Below are positions 6,716 to 14,419 of a DNA stretch of 15,081 nt, one piece after another. The position numbers were made by a program, and so were the translations under genes. Every line of letters starts with the position of its first letter. The first letter of the stretch is position 1. The notes under the pieces are model-generated. The model was given only the letters and a program-made list of their open reading frames with translations. It had not been told where the DNA came from and ran no database searches. Origin of the DNA: Thermoflexus sp. (GTDB taxonomy: Bacteria > Chloroflexota > Anaerolineae > Thermoflexales > Thermoflexaceae); contig NZ_DAOUCJ010000060.1 in NCBI RefSeq assembly GCF_034432235.1, forward strand, positions 1 to 15,081, in the 5' to 3' direction.

Positions 6716-7933
6716 CTATCGGGATGTTCCCTTCGGATTCCAGGCTGCGCCATAAGGAGGGCGCGTTGTCACAGCCAGGGGATATCGCTGACGGGTGGTC
6801 AGGTCATAGATGATCAGCCGCTCGAGGGAAGGCCCTTCGCTCTGGATCAGGATGAAGCGGCGACCATCGGGCGCCCAGCTCTGAGCCTCGCCCGGAACTC
6901 CCAGGGCGCCCAGCTCGGAGATCCGGTAGGCCGTCCCGTCCCGTTCCACCAGCACGATGCCTGCCATGCCGGTCTTGCCGATCAGACGCAGGCCATCAGG
7001 AGACCATTGCAAATCCTCGTAGGGGATCCGCACCGGCGAAGATGCGTGTTCCATGATGATCGTTCGTTCCCCCGCCACGAGATCTACCATCACAAGAGGT
7101 CCTTCCTCCCCATGGGCATAAATCAGCTGTTTGCCATCGGGGGTGGGGGCGAAGCCGTCGTAGGGCCAGATCGTGCCATCCACCCGCATTCGGGCCTCCA
7201 CGCGATCGATGGACACCACCTCGATCCCCCCCACGTTCCCCGATGGGCCCTGTTTGAGATAAGCGATGCGTTGCCCATCGATCCACTTCGGCGGGGTGGG
7301 GAATCGATCCACGGGCCGGCCATGCAGGTCGATGGCCCGGGCCACATACGCGTCCTTCCGCAGCGTCCGGGGCGAGCCATCGCCTGGACGCAACACATAA
7401 AGGTCGCCGTCGGCGTCCGTGTAGGCCAGATGCTGACCATCGGGAGACCAGGCCGGTCGGCTATACAGGCCGGGGCGATCCAGCAGGGGGCGGACGAGGC
7501 CTGCCTCCAGGTCAGCCAGCATCAGGAAAGCGAACGCACATGGCGAAAGCCGCAAATAAGACAGGAACGCGATCCGGCGGCCGTCCGGAGCCCAGGCGAA
7601 GGCGCCGTCCAGCCCGGCATGGAGCCTGACGTTCTGTCCAGTATCCGGATGGACAAGCCAGAGCCCGTCGTTCGAGTAAGCGATCATCCCGGTGCCATCG
7701 AGGGGTGGGAAACGGGATTCGCGGGGGGGCTCCGCTGAAGGGGGAACGCATGGGGATACGGAAGGGGATCCGGTTGGACCAGGTATGAGGGAGGCCGGGC
7801 CCGGGGTAGAGGTCCTGGAAGGCGTCGCCACCGGGCTGGAAGGGGTTGTCGCGGCGCAGGCGGCTGCCCATCCGGCGAGGGCGAACAGAAGCCACGCCAT
7901 CCATCGTCGGGAGACCAGCATGAAACACACCAT
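6716..7933 (-). CDS. PD40/TolB-like beta-propeller lipoprotein
   Basis: The 405-residue product starts with a lipoprotein-type signal (WMAWLLFALAGWAAAC, acceptor Cys26, a slightly atypical lipobox). A Ser/Thr/Pro linker of about 45 residues follows (TTPSSPVATPSRTSTPGP), then a propeller built of repeats of the form W-(S/A)-PDG-x-x-(I/L)-A. At least five repeat cores are visible: FAWAPDGRRIAFLS, PAWSPDGQHLAYTD, APTPDGKQLIYAH, LQWSPDGLRLIGKT and QSWAPDGRRFILIQ. Such extracellular propellers bind proteins or ligands; the partner here is unknown. The ATG at 7931-7933 is chosen because AGGAGGG lies 5 bases upstream. The frame opens 12 codons earlier without a site. Unlike the lipoproteins further right, this frame is intact. 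Confidence 0.85.
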   Translation of the reverse strand: MVCFMLVSRRWMAWLLFALAGWAAACAATTPSSPVATPSRTSTPGPASLIPGPTGSPSVSPCVPPSAEPPRESRFPPLDGTGMIAYSNDGLWLVHPDTGQNVRLHAGLDGAFAWAPDGRRIAFLSYLRLSPCAFAFLMLADLEAGLVRPLLDRPGLYSRPAWSPDGQHLAYTDADGDLYVLRPGDGSPRTLRKDAYVARAIDLHGRPVDRFPTPPKWIDGQRIAYLKQGPSGNVGGIEVVSIDRVEARMRVDGTIWPYDGFAPTPDGKQLIYAHGEEGPLVMVDLVAGERTIIMEHASSPVRIPYEDLQWSPDGLRLIGKTGMAGIVLVERDGTAYRISELGALGVPGEAQSWAPDGRRFILIQSEGPSLERLIIYDLTTRQRYPLAVTTRPPYGAAWNPKGTSR

Positions 7934-8015
7934 CTTCTCCCTCCTCTCGGGTTTTAGGTCATTCATCATGGCCCGGAGTGTTCATGTACCTGGTTGGAAT
8001 ATTTGGGATCATTCA

Positions 8016-9053
8016 TCATCGATACATATAACCACAAACCCCAACGCCATTTGGATATAGACTATTCTCATTGAACACGTACAGATCTCGCAAGTCAACC
8101 GCATCTGAACCGCTTTGGGTGTGGAAATGCAGGTGTGGTCCTGTCGAATTCCCTGTATTCCCAGAATAGGCGATCAGCTGAGAAATTGCGACTTCCTGTC
8201 CAGGGCTCACAACAAAGCTCTGAAGATGAGCATAATATGATGTGTAAACGCGAGAGTAGATAAAATCTGTGCTAATTTTAATCAAATTTCCATATCCTGT
8301 ATTATCCCATCCGGCAAAGTCCACCCAGCCACGCTGAGCAGCGTATACCCCGGTGCCCACGCTCATCGAGATGTCGGTTGCATAAGCAGCTGGGCCTGTA
8401 TGATAGGGGGAGCCACAATTTACCGTATAGGTTGGACCAGCAGAGGTGGGTACACGCCAGCCTGCTGGTGCCGGAATGACTCCAGTGATATTGATAGACC
8501 TTGAGGTCTCTTTGGAAGGCCGCGATAAGGGATGAAACGATGACCCGAATGCCTCTGCCAAAGTATAGGGAGTGCGCTCGGATAGTTTGAACGAGCGAAT
8601 CATGCGCCAATATATCTCGCCTAAAGATTCGTATCCGTTTGTCCAGATGAACCAAACAGTTCGCCCATGCGGAATATTTACAAATCGAAAGGAAGTCATT
8701 GGAGAGAGGCCATAAACTGTAATCGCTGGTTTATTAGAAACAATTAAACTGCTTTTTTCAATGATTTGAATCTCATGTTCAGAAAACGGGCTGCTTATTT
8801 GTTGATACATGGTTGTCCAATCTGACATGTTCTGATTTGGATCTCGTTCTACCGTATATAATCCAACAACTACCTGGATTGGATGAGTGGTTCCGTGCAT
8901 TGGGCTGAAGATCACCACTCCACCATAGCGATCCGCACCATCGTCACGTGGTGTGATCTGCCAATCGGCTGGATGATCGATCGAAAGCGGAAATCGGTAT
9001 AGGTCGACCAGGAGTTCATCCTGCGGGTGGGCTGGGGATGGCGGGTGATTCAA
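8016..9053 (-). CDS. M23-family (LytM-like) metallopeptidase, probably truncated at its N-terminus
   Basis: The last third is a peptidoglycan-hydrolase-type M23 domain. With the start used here, zinc and catalytic residues are His218 and Asp227 in YHTGPAAYATDI, His276 in YYAHL, and His307/His309 in GPHLHFHTQ. Residues 14-175 form a separate beta-rich region starting LVDLYRFPLSIDHPADWQIT. A signal peptide would be expected for an extracellular enzyme, but none is encoded. The frame simply opens inside the 3' end of the LuxR-type gene in another reading frame. TTG at 9051-9053 is only a nominal start with no clear ribosome site. The gene is far AT-richer than its neighbours (8221-8280 is about 32% GC). 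Loss of the 5' end by rearrangement is my preferred reading; treat the gene as a possible pseudogene. Confidence 0.7.
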   Translation of the reverse strand: MNHPPSPAHPQDELLVDLYRFPLSIDHPADWQITPRDDGADRYGGVVIFSPMHGTTHPIQVVVGLYTVERDPNQNMSDWTTMYQQISSPFSEHEIQIIEKSSLIVSNKPAITVYGLSPMTSFRFVNIPHGRTVWFIWTNGYESLGEIYWRMIRSFKLSERTPYTLAEAFGSSFHPLSRPSKETSRSINITGVIPAPAGWRVPTSAGPTYTVNCGSPYHTGPAAYATDISMSVGTGVYAAQRGWVDFAGWDNTGYGNLIKISTDFIYSRVYTSYYAHLQSFVVSPGQEVAISQLIAYSGNTGNSTGPHLHFHTQSGSDAVDLRDLYVFNENSLYPNGVGVCGYMYR

Positions 9054-9747
9054 TCCAGTCCGGCTCGATGGCTTCCAGGAGGGTGCGCTCATCGGGCATT
9101 GGCTCCAGATCCAGCAGGGCGGCGCAGCGCGGGTCCCGCAGACCGCCCCGGACCAGCCAGCGGGCCAGATCCACCCGGTCGGCTCGCCCCAAGCGCTCAA
9201 GGGCCCGGCTCAGGTGGGTGCGCACGGTTTCCTTGGAGCATCTTAGCCAGCGAGCGATTTCCTTGTCGCTCAACCCGTGGGCGGCCGCCCAGGCGATCTG
9301 GCGCTGACGTGGGCTGAGAGCGGCCCAGGGAGCTCCCCATGTGCGCCACCAGTCTTCAACACGGTAGACAGTCTCCAGCGTCCAGAGGGGGCGGCCCTCC
9401 AGGGCGTGGGAAAGGGCGGGGAACAGCGGATCGCAGGACGATTCCCAGCCCAGGCAGCCGAGCGCCCCGGCGCGGTATGCCAGGGCTTCAACGGCAGGGT
9501 GAGCGGTGTGGACGAGAAGGAGAGCGCGGAGGTCCGGAAGGGCAGGCCGGATCGAATGGAGGAGGCGGGCGCCGCTCTCGTCGGGGAGGTCGAAGCGGAT
9601 CAGCAGGAAAGCGACGGGATGGCCGTGCAGGGCGCGCCGGGCATCGGCGGCGGTAGAGGCGATCCAGGCGAGGGGGAAGCCCCAGGCGGCGAACCACGAC
9701 CGCCACGCCATCTGATGGAGGGGATCCGGATCCACCAGACCGATCAT
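9016..9747 (-). CDS. LuxR-type transcriptional regulator with a degenerate receiver domain
   Basis: The 243-residue product is built like a NarL/FixJ response regulator. A receiver-like half (residues 1-118, opening MIGLVDPDPLHQ) is followed by a LuxR helix-turn-helix (144-198: LSPRQRQIAWAAAHGLSDKE, then IARWLRCSKETVRTHLSRAL). The receiver lacks key residues. The phosphoacceptor Asp aligns with Arg51 in FLLIRFDLPDESG, one of the acidic pair is Pro, and the conserved Lys is absent (GCLGWES). It is therefore unlikely to be controlled by ordinary phosphorylation. ATG 9745-9747 is chosen because it starts the receiver fold and has GGGAG 8 bases upstream. ATG 9778-9780 is possible. The first ATG of the frame (9853-9855) falls inside the promoter and is excluded. 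Confidence 0.85.
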   Translation of the reverse strand: MIGLVDPDPLHQMAWRSWFAAWGFPLAWIASTAADARRALHGHPVAFLLIRFDLPDESGARLLHSIRPALPDLRALLLVHTAHPAVEALAYRAGALGCLGWESSCDPLFPALSHALEGRPLWTLETVYRVEDWWRTWGAPWAALSPRQRQIAWAAAHGLSDKEIARWLRCSKETVRTHLSRALERLGRADRVDLARWLVRGGLRDPRCAALLDLEPMPDERTLLEAIEPDWIESPAIPSPPAG

Positions 9748-9826
9748 CTCTGCATCTCCCATGGATGCCGTGCGATCCATTCTCACAGATCCAGAGGGGA
9801 GCCTGCCCGCTTCGCCCCTCGCTTTC

Positions 9827-9855
9827 AGGATAGCCGCCTTGGAGGACCTTGTCAC
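9827..9855 (-). promoter_or_regulatory. Promoter of the LuxR-type gene
   Basis: On the minus strand GTGACA (9850-9855) and TATCCT (9827-9832) are exactly 17 bases apart. The start would be near 9820, in front of both likely start codons. The inverted repeat at 9877-9896 lies immediately upstream. Confidence 0.6.
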
Positions 9856-9896
9856 TGTGGAAATTCCCGGTCCCCACCCTGTGGATTTCCACAGGG
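9856..9896. promoter_or_regulatory. Palindromic operator-like site next to the LuxR-gene promoter
   Basis: CCCTGTGGA-TT-TCCACAGGG (9877-9896) is a perfect 9-bp inverted repeat. A half-site-like copy TGTGGAAAT lies 24 bases away (9856-9864), directly beside the -35 box. This is a typical position for an activator or autoregulator site. The repeats also match the DnaA box (TTATCCACA) at 7 of 9 positions, so DnaA binding is an alternative. Confidence 0.5.
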
Positions 9897-10124
9897 GAAT
9901 GGGCGAGACAGCCGCTGGCCAGTGGACCCCCGGCCTGGAGGTCGGAGGGTCAAGCCGTTGAGCGACGGCCTGTGGGCGCCAGGCCGCGGGGAATCCTCAG
10001 CGCGTTTTGTCTCCATATAGATATACCCGCCAACTCGCCCTGGGGTTGGGGGGCATCCGGGCAGATCGGGGCGAAGCCGCGAGGGGGAACGTTGCGAAAG
10101 ACACAACCAGGGGGGATTGCCGGT

Positions 10125-11148
10125 TCACGGATCCTGCGCTCGGATCGCGATCCGCTGCGAGCCGAATACGAAGGGGGCACGAACTTCCCGTTCCCGGATC
10201 GAACGGTAGGGATCGAACCCATAAACGACCCGCATCTGGTAGATCCCAGGGGTGGAGGGAAGGATGACCTCCCCGGTCAGGATCGCTTCGGTATCCGGAT
10301 CCAGATGGATCGTCCACGCCTGGAGGCCCCGGAAGGGAATTTGCCGGAAATTGAAGAAAAGGAGCATGGCGTAGTCCGCCCCCTTCTCTCCTTTCAGGTT
10401 AGATGCCCAGATGGCGATCGGCAGCGGCTTGCCCGTTTTTCCATCGACCACAGTCCGTTGTCCTCCAGGTCGAGAGGGATGATCCCAGGGCCATCGAGGG
10501 GGGCGAACGAGCGCGACGCCGAGGCTAAGGGTCACTTCTCGAGGGACGGGGGCCCCGTGGAGGATGGGGCGCATCTCCCGTGCGGGGCGGTTGCTCGAGC
10601 CCACACGGATTCGAGCTCGCCGGCCGACCAGCCTCGCATCCATAGAAAGGCGCTCGACCGGATCGGTGGAGAAATCCAGGGGATCCAGGAAGGCGATGAC
10701 GATCAGATCATGCAATCCTTCCCCGGGAACATCGATATGCATGGGCAGCTCCACATCTCCTCCCGGCAGCAAGGGAATCAGATGAAGCACCCCATATTTC
10801 CCATTGAGCTCAAAGGCCAGGATGGCGGTTACCAGCACGGTGATGGGTTGCCCCGCATGGAGGATCAGATACGGGGCGAAGGGCTGACCAGGGGATAGTA
10901 AAGATCTCCTCGGTCTGCGGCCTTTGAAGCGGGGGCAGATGCCGATGCTCCGGCCAGACGAACCCCAAACCTGCTCCACGAGTCGGGATCCCCCAATCCA
11001 CAATCGGCCGCTGCGTTTCGTGGACAATCATACCCGGGATCTCACCCGGAGGAAGCGGCCGATCCGTTGGCGGATGGCGACATCCGAGGCTTATAAATAT
11101 GACGCTTCCCACCAGGATAGCCACTTGCTGCTTCAAGCGCATCTTCAT
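10125..11148 (-). pseudogene. Lipoprotein of unknown function, interrupted by a frameshift
   Basis: Two overlapping frames make one protein. The N-terminal frame starts at ATG 11146-11148 behind AGAGGA and encodes a lipoprotein-type signal (KQQVAILVGSVIFISLGC, Cys23; position -3 is Ser, so the lipobox is imperfect). It then runs through GFVWPEHRHLPPLQRPQTEE and IFTIP. The second frame carries the rest: GQPFAPYLILHAGQPITVLV, later VPGEGLHDLIVIAFLDPLDF, and the end VFGSQRIAIRAQDP. Removing one C from the C4 run at 10891-10894 joins IFTIP to GQPFAPYL smoothly and gives about 340 residues. The span is 341 codons plus one base, which fits a single extra base. The family is not one I can name. Without the first frame, the second would have no signal sequence. 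Confidence 0.72.
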
Positions 11149-11211
11149 CTCGGATCCTCTTATGCAGAATCCGGGCTTTCTTACCAGTCGCCGGGCTGAT
11201 GGAAAAAGACG

Positions 11212-11821
11212 CTAAAAGCCGCATCCAGTCGCCGTGTCGCTGGTTTTGAAATCGTCATCGGCGTAACCATCTGTATGGAAAGATTCGGCGTAGATGTTGC
11301 GACAAACAACCGGATACCAGAAATACGTGGTGCAGGTGGCGCGATGCCCTGAACGATGATCCTAGCACTGCGACCACCAGCTGGACGGCTGGGAGAGCGG
11401 TCGGAGGAAGCCATCCACCCAAATTTGCTGCTCGAAGAGATCGGAATCGCTTGTATGTGAGCCATAATGCCCGAATCCCGCGGGTTCCCAGTGAATCCAG
11501 GCGTCCGTATATCCACTACGATAAAGGGCCATGGGGTCGATCGAGAGTGGGGCTGCTTCGGACGCCTTAAGCGCCCGAATCGGCGTTCGCCGGATTGCTC
11601 CCGGTTCGAACACCTTATATCCACTTGCTCCGGGAACCATGCCGGGAAATGATGGGCCCAGTTGAGGATCCAGTACGGTTGTCGTATTGGATTCGGATTG
11701 GGGCGTGGCTTCAGCAGAGGGGGGCTCTGTTTGTGCATAGACAATCTCCGTCCACATTTCCGGTGGACGCACTCAAGAGAACAGCCAGAACGATTCGTTC
11801 AAGTATCTCCTGGATCCGCAT
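11212..11821 (-). pseudogene. Small secreted protein gene with a frameshift and an in-frame stop
   Basis: An ATG at 11819-11821, behind AGGAGG with 6-base spacing, encodes a signal-like start (MRIQEILERIVLAVLLSAST) whose frame soon closes. A second frame, one base on, continues with EIVYAQTEPPSAEATPQSES and then YRSGYTDAWIHWEPAGFGHY and IWVDGFLRPLSQPSSWWSQC. It meets TAG at 11362-11364. Past that stop the same frame still reads like protein, with Cys, Trp and His spaced as in secreted proteins (CTTYFWYPVVCRNIYAESFH, then FKTSDTATGCGF), and ends with TAG at 11212-11214. A CAG-to-TAG change would explain the internal stop. I infer a decayed gene of about 200 residues. An alternative third frame runs to 11181 but looks less protein-like. 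Function unknown. Confidence 0.6.
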
Positions 11822-12196
11822 TGCTCGCCTCCTGCGGGAGATCAGTCTCTATTTGAAGCTTATCCCATTGTGTTGTTCTCATGGTCCCCATCGATGAGGG
11901 ATCGGTCTGTCCCGATCGTGGGGGGACAGGGGCCGGTGGCCCGGATAGGTTGGAGCCAGCGGGGGATGGGGCCGGTGGAAGGGGCAAACCTTCCGGCGAT
12001 CCTCCCTTTCCTTTGAGAATCGATTTCGATTCTGTCCCGCCGGCGCGGGCTGGGGTTCCCCTAAGGAGGGGCAAAGACAGATGGAACCCCCGGATCCACA
12101 GGGTGCAAGGTGCCCAGGGGCGGGGCACCGCTTCACCCGGTTCCGCCGGAGCTGGTTCTCGGGCCTCTGCATTACAGACAAGTATCTCTGGCGAAT
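11822..12196. other. Intergenic region behind the WD40-type lipoprotein gene
   Basis: No convincing gene lies in these 375 bases. Two inverted repeats stand out. AGAATCGA-TT-TCGATTCT (12016-12033) is a perfect 8-bp palindrome. GGTGCCC/GGGCACC (12109-12115 with 12123-12129, 7-base loop) lies about 70 bases past the stop of the lipoprotein gene and could be a weak terminator, although no T run follows. Confidence 0.5.
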
Positions 12197-14205
12197 TCAA
12201 CGCAGGGACCATAAGCGCACGGTTCCATCGATGGAGCCGGAAGCCAGGGTCTGTCCATCCGGTGAAAGCTTCAGGGCCACGATGGCATCTGTGTGTCCGT
12301 TCAGAGACTGAAGGAGCGCTCCATCCGGCACCCGCCAGATCCGTATCCCTCCATCCCCGGTGCCGGAGGCCAGCCAGGTGTTCCCCGGCCCGAAAGTCAG
12401 GCGAAGCACCGCCTCGGAGCCCGCTGGCCAGCGGGCAACCGGCTGTCCGGTGGCGGTTGCATATAAAGCGATCCAGGTGCCAGGAAGCCCGCGCTCCGCC
12501 ACCGCCAGCCATTCACCCCCGTCTGACAGCGCGAGGGCTTCAATGGCCATCCCGGTCGTCGACCTCACGGGCGGCCGCCTGGCTCCCGTGGAGACCTGCC
12601 AGATCCCAATCTCCCGGCCATCGGAGGCAGCCACCCAGGTTCCATCCGGTGAGAAAGTCACCAAAACAGGGGGGGTTCGGAAAGCCATCCCAGATGACGG
12701 ATGATCTGTCCATCGGTGCGGCGGATCAGCCGGAAGCCGCCCTCCGAATCGCTCAGGGCGAGGATCTTCCCATCTGGCGAGAAGGCAGCCCCACCTCCTC
12801 CCCCGGGGATCCAGAGCGTGCGCGTTCCATCCGCCGTCCGCCAGATCCCCCATCCAGCCGCTCCCGTTGGGTGGGGATCGGGGGCCAGCGCCCAGCGGCC
12901 ATCGGGAGAGAGGGACAGAGCGGCCATAGGCTCCGCAGATAGATTCAGGCGCTGCACGCGTTGGACCCCATGGCCGGTGACCCTCCAGAGGGATACAATC
13001 CGCTGAGGGGTATCGATGGGTCGCTGGCTGTAGGTGGCGATCCACAGCTGATCCTTCCCAAAGGCCAGGTCCAGCACTGGCTCCAGATATCCCTCCCAGC
13101 GACCCTCCTGTGTCCCTTCTGGGAGGCGTCGGATCTCCACAGTGCCCCCCGAGGAAGCGATGGCCAGCCGCAAGCCCTCCGGATCGAAGGTTAGCCCGAC
13201 GATAGCGCTTTCGGACACCTCACTTTGCCATCGGAGGTGGAAACGCATCCCAACCTGCTCCCAGACCTGCACGGTTCCCCCGTCGGTGCCCACGGCCAGC
13301 CACCGGCTGTCCGGCGAGAAGATCAGATGGCGGATGGCTCCTCGACCGCTGATGGAAAGCTGCCGCCCAAGCGATCCCTCGCCCCCGGAATAGAGATATA
13401 CCTCCTTGGCGATCCCAACCGCGAGCCACGCGCCGTCCGGGGAAAGGGCGAAGGTCCGGGCAATCTCTCCGGGCGGGAGAGGCCATTCCGTCTGGTGAAT
13501 CAGGGAGCCGTCCTGGATCCGCCGCCATTCTCCCCGGGTGGGACCTACCAGGATCAGTGTCTTCCCATCCGGAGCGAAGGCGAGCCATCCGGCCTCATAT
13601 GAGGGGATCGGCTCGAGCTCTTCACCTTCGGGGAGGCGGATCCGGCGCACTTCAGATTTCGAGGGAATCCAGGCCAGCTGGCGGCCGTCCGGTGAGAAGG
13701 CCAGGGTGGGGGATTCGAAGCCGGGATCGATTGTCCTGGGGAGGACCCGGATTCGCTGGGGGTTTTCTTCCAGGTGGGCCCACAGCCACAGATCTCCTCC
13801 CACCAGGGCGGCCAGCCAGTGGCCATCCGGAGAAATGGCCAGGGCCTTCAGCCGGGCCGGGAGGGTCTGTCGCCATATCACGGCTCCGGTCTGGGGGGCG
13901 ATGCCCTCCAGGCTAACGGTAGTCCCCACGATCAGCGGGGATCCCCTGGAGCTCCAGGCGATCTCCCGCAGGATGCCCTTTCCGATCACCTGTTCCAGGC
14001 CGAACCCCGGAAATACCGTGAGGGCCTCCCGGGTCGGGGAAGGAGGAGGCAGGGGGCTCTTTCCCAGCTCGGGGGTCCGGACTCCTCCCTGGGCCGGTAG
14101 GGAAGGAGAAGGCACGACCGGGGGGATAGCGCGGTATTCACAGGCAGCGATCCCCCATATACCGATCCCAATGAGCCCGAGAAGCATATTCCACATCCTG
14201 CGCAT
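12197..14205 (-). pseudogene. WD40-type beta-propeller lipoprotein, interrupted by a frameshift in a C7 run
   Basis: The first frame starts at ATG 14203-14205 (AGGAGGAG upstream, spacing about 11, rather long). It encodes a lipoprotein signal ending GIWGIAAC (Cys22), a proline-rich linker, and then many propeller repeats, for example ALAISPDGHWLAALVGGDLW, LAFSPDGRQLAWIPS, LIFSPDSRWLAVGTDGGTVQ and LSLSPDGRWALAP. It ends prematurely at 12658, just after a run of seven C (12669-12675). The next frame continues the same pattern to 12197: VTFSPDGTWVAASDGREIGI, LTFGPGNTWLASGTGDGGIR and LKLSPDGQTLASGSIDGTVR, then LWSLR. One extra C, or two fewer, restores a protein of roughly 669 residues, enough for two propellers. 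The role is presumably extracellular binding. Slippage at the C run could in principle still yield some full-length product. Confidence 0.8.
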
Positions 14206-14406
14206 CGCCGTATCTTCTCCTCCTATGGGGCCCTTTGTGCATGGCAGGGTGTCGAATAATCGAAACGATAAAGATGTCGCAATATCGACGGGTGATACCT
14301 GATAAGGTTGGGCGTTTCGACATGGATAGTGAGGGCTTCCATTACAGTAATTATCAAGACCCGTGATTCGTCCAGTAAACGGTGCATAGACATATACAGT
14401 AGGCAT
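14206..14406 (-). pseudogene. Fragment resembling the start of an M23 peptidase domain
   Basis: A frame with ATG at 14404-14406 and GGAGG just upstream encodes PTVYVYAPFTGRITGLDNYC, then NGSPHYPCRN and YQVSPVDIATS. The order APF-x-G-x-(I/V)-T, then His, then a hydrophobic-Asp-Ile-Ala motif, resembles the opening of an M23/LytM domain. The similarity is lost after DIAT and the HxH end is missing. The frame then runs on into the WD40-type lipoprotein gene without a stop, so 14206 is only a nominal end. The stretch is AT-richer than its flanks. It may instead be a short unrelated gene. Confidence 0.35.
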
Positions 14407-14419
14407 GGCCCCCTCCATT

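Larger units (their letters stand above)
9748..10124. other. Intergenic region between the LuxR-type gene and a broken lipoprotein gene
   Basis: These 377 bases hold the LuxR-gene promoter and the palindromic site at their left end. Two small GC-rich stems are visible further right: GCCGT/ACGGC at 9954-9969, and GGCCTG/CAGGCC starting at 9968. Neither has a T run. I see no gene here. Confidence 0.55.

Noticed and set aside
9856..9896. Replication origin
   Set aside because: Three degenerate DnaA-like boxes are present, and gyrA lies in the window. There is no dnaA or dnaN, no AT-rich unwinding element and too few boxes.
11181..11744. 187-codon minus-strand frame over the small secreted-protein gene
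   Set aside because: Its N-terminal half is arginine- and proline-rich shadow sequence and lacks the signal peptide. The neighbouring frame has better aromatic and Cys spacing, although its stop makes the choice uncertain.
11799..12512. 237-codon minus-strand frame across the end of the WD40-type gene
   Set aside because: It overlaps the repeats in another frame and has no ribosome site or family pattern.
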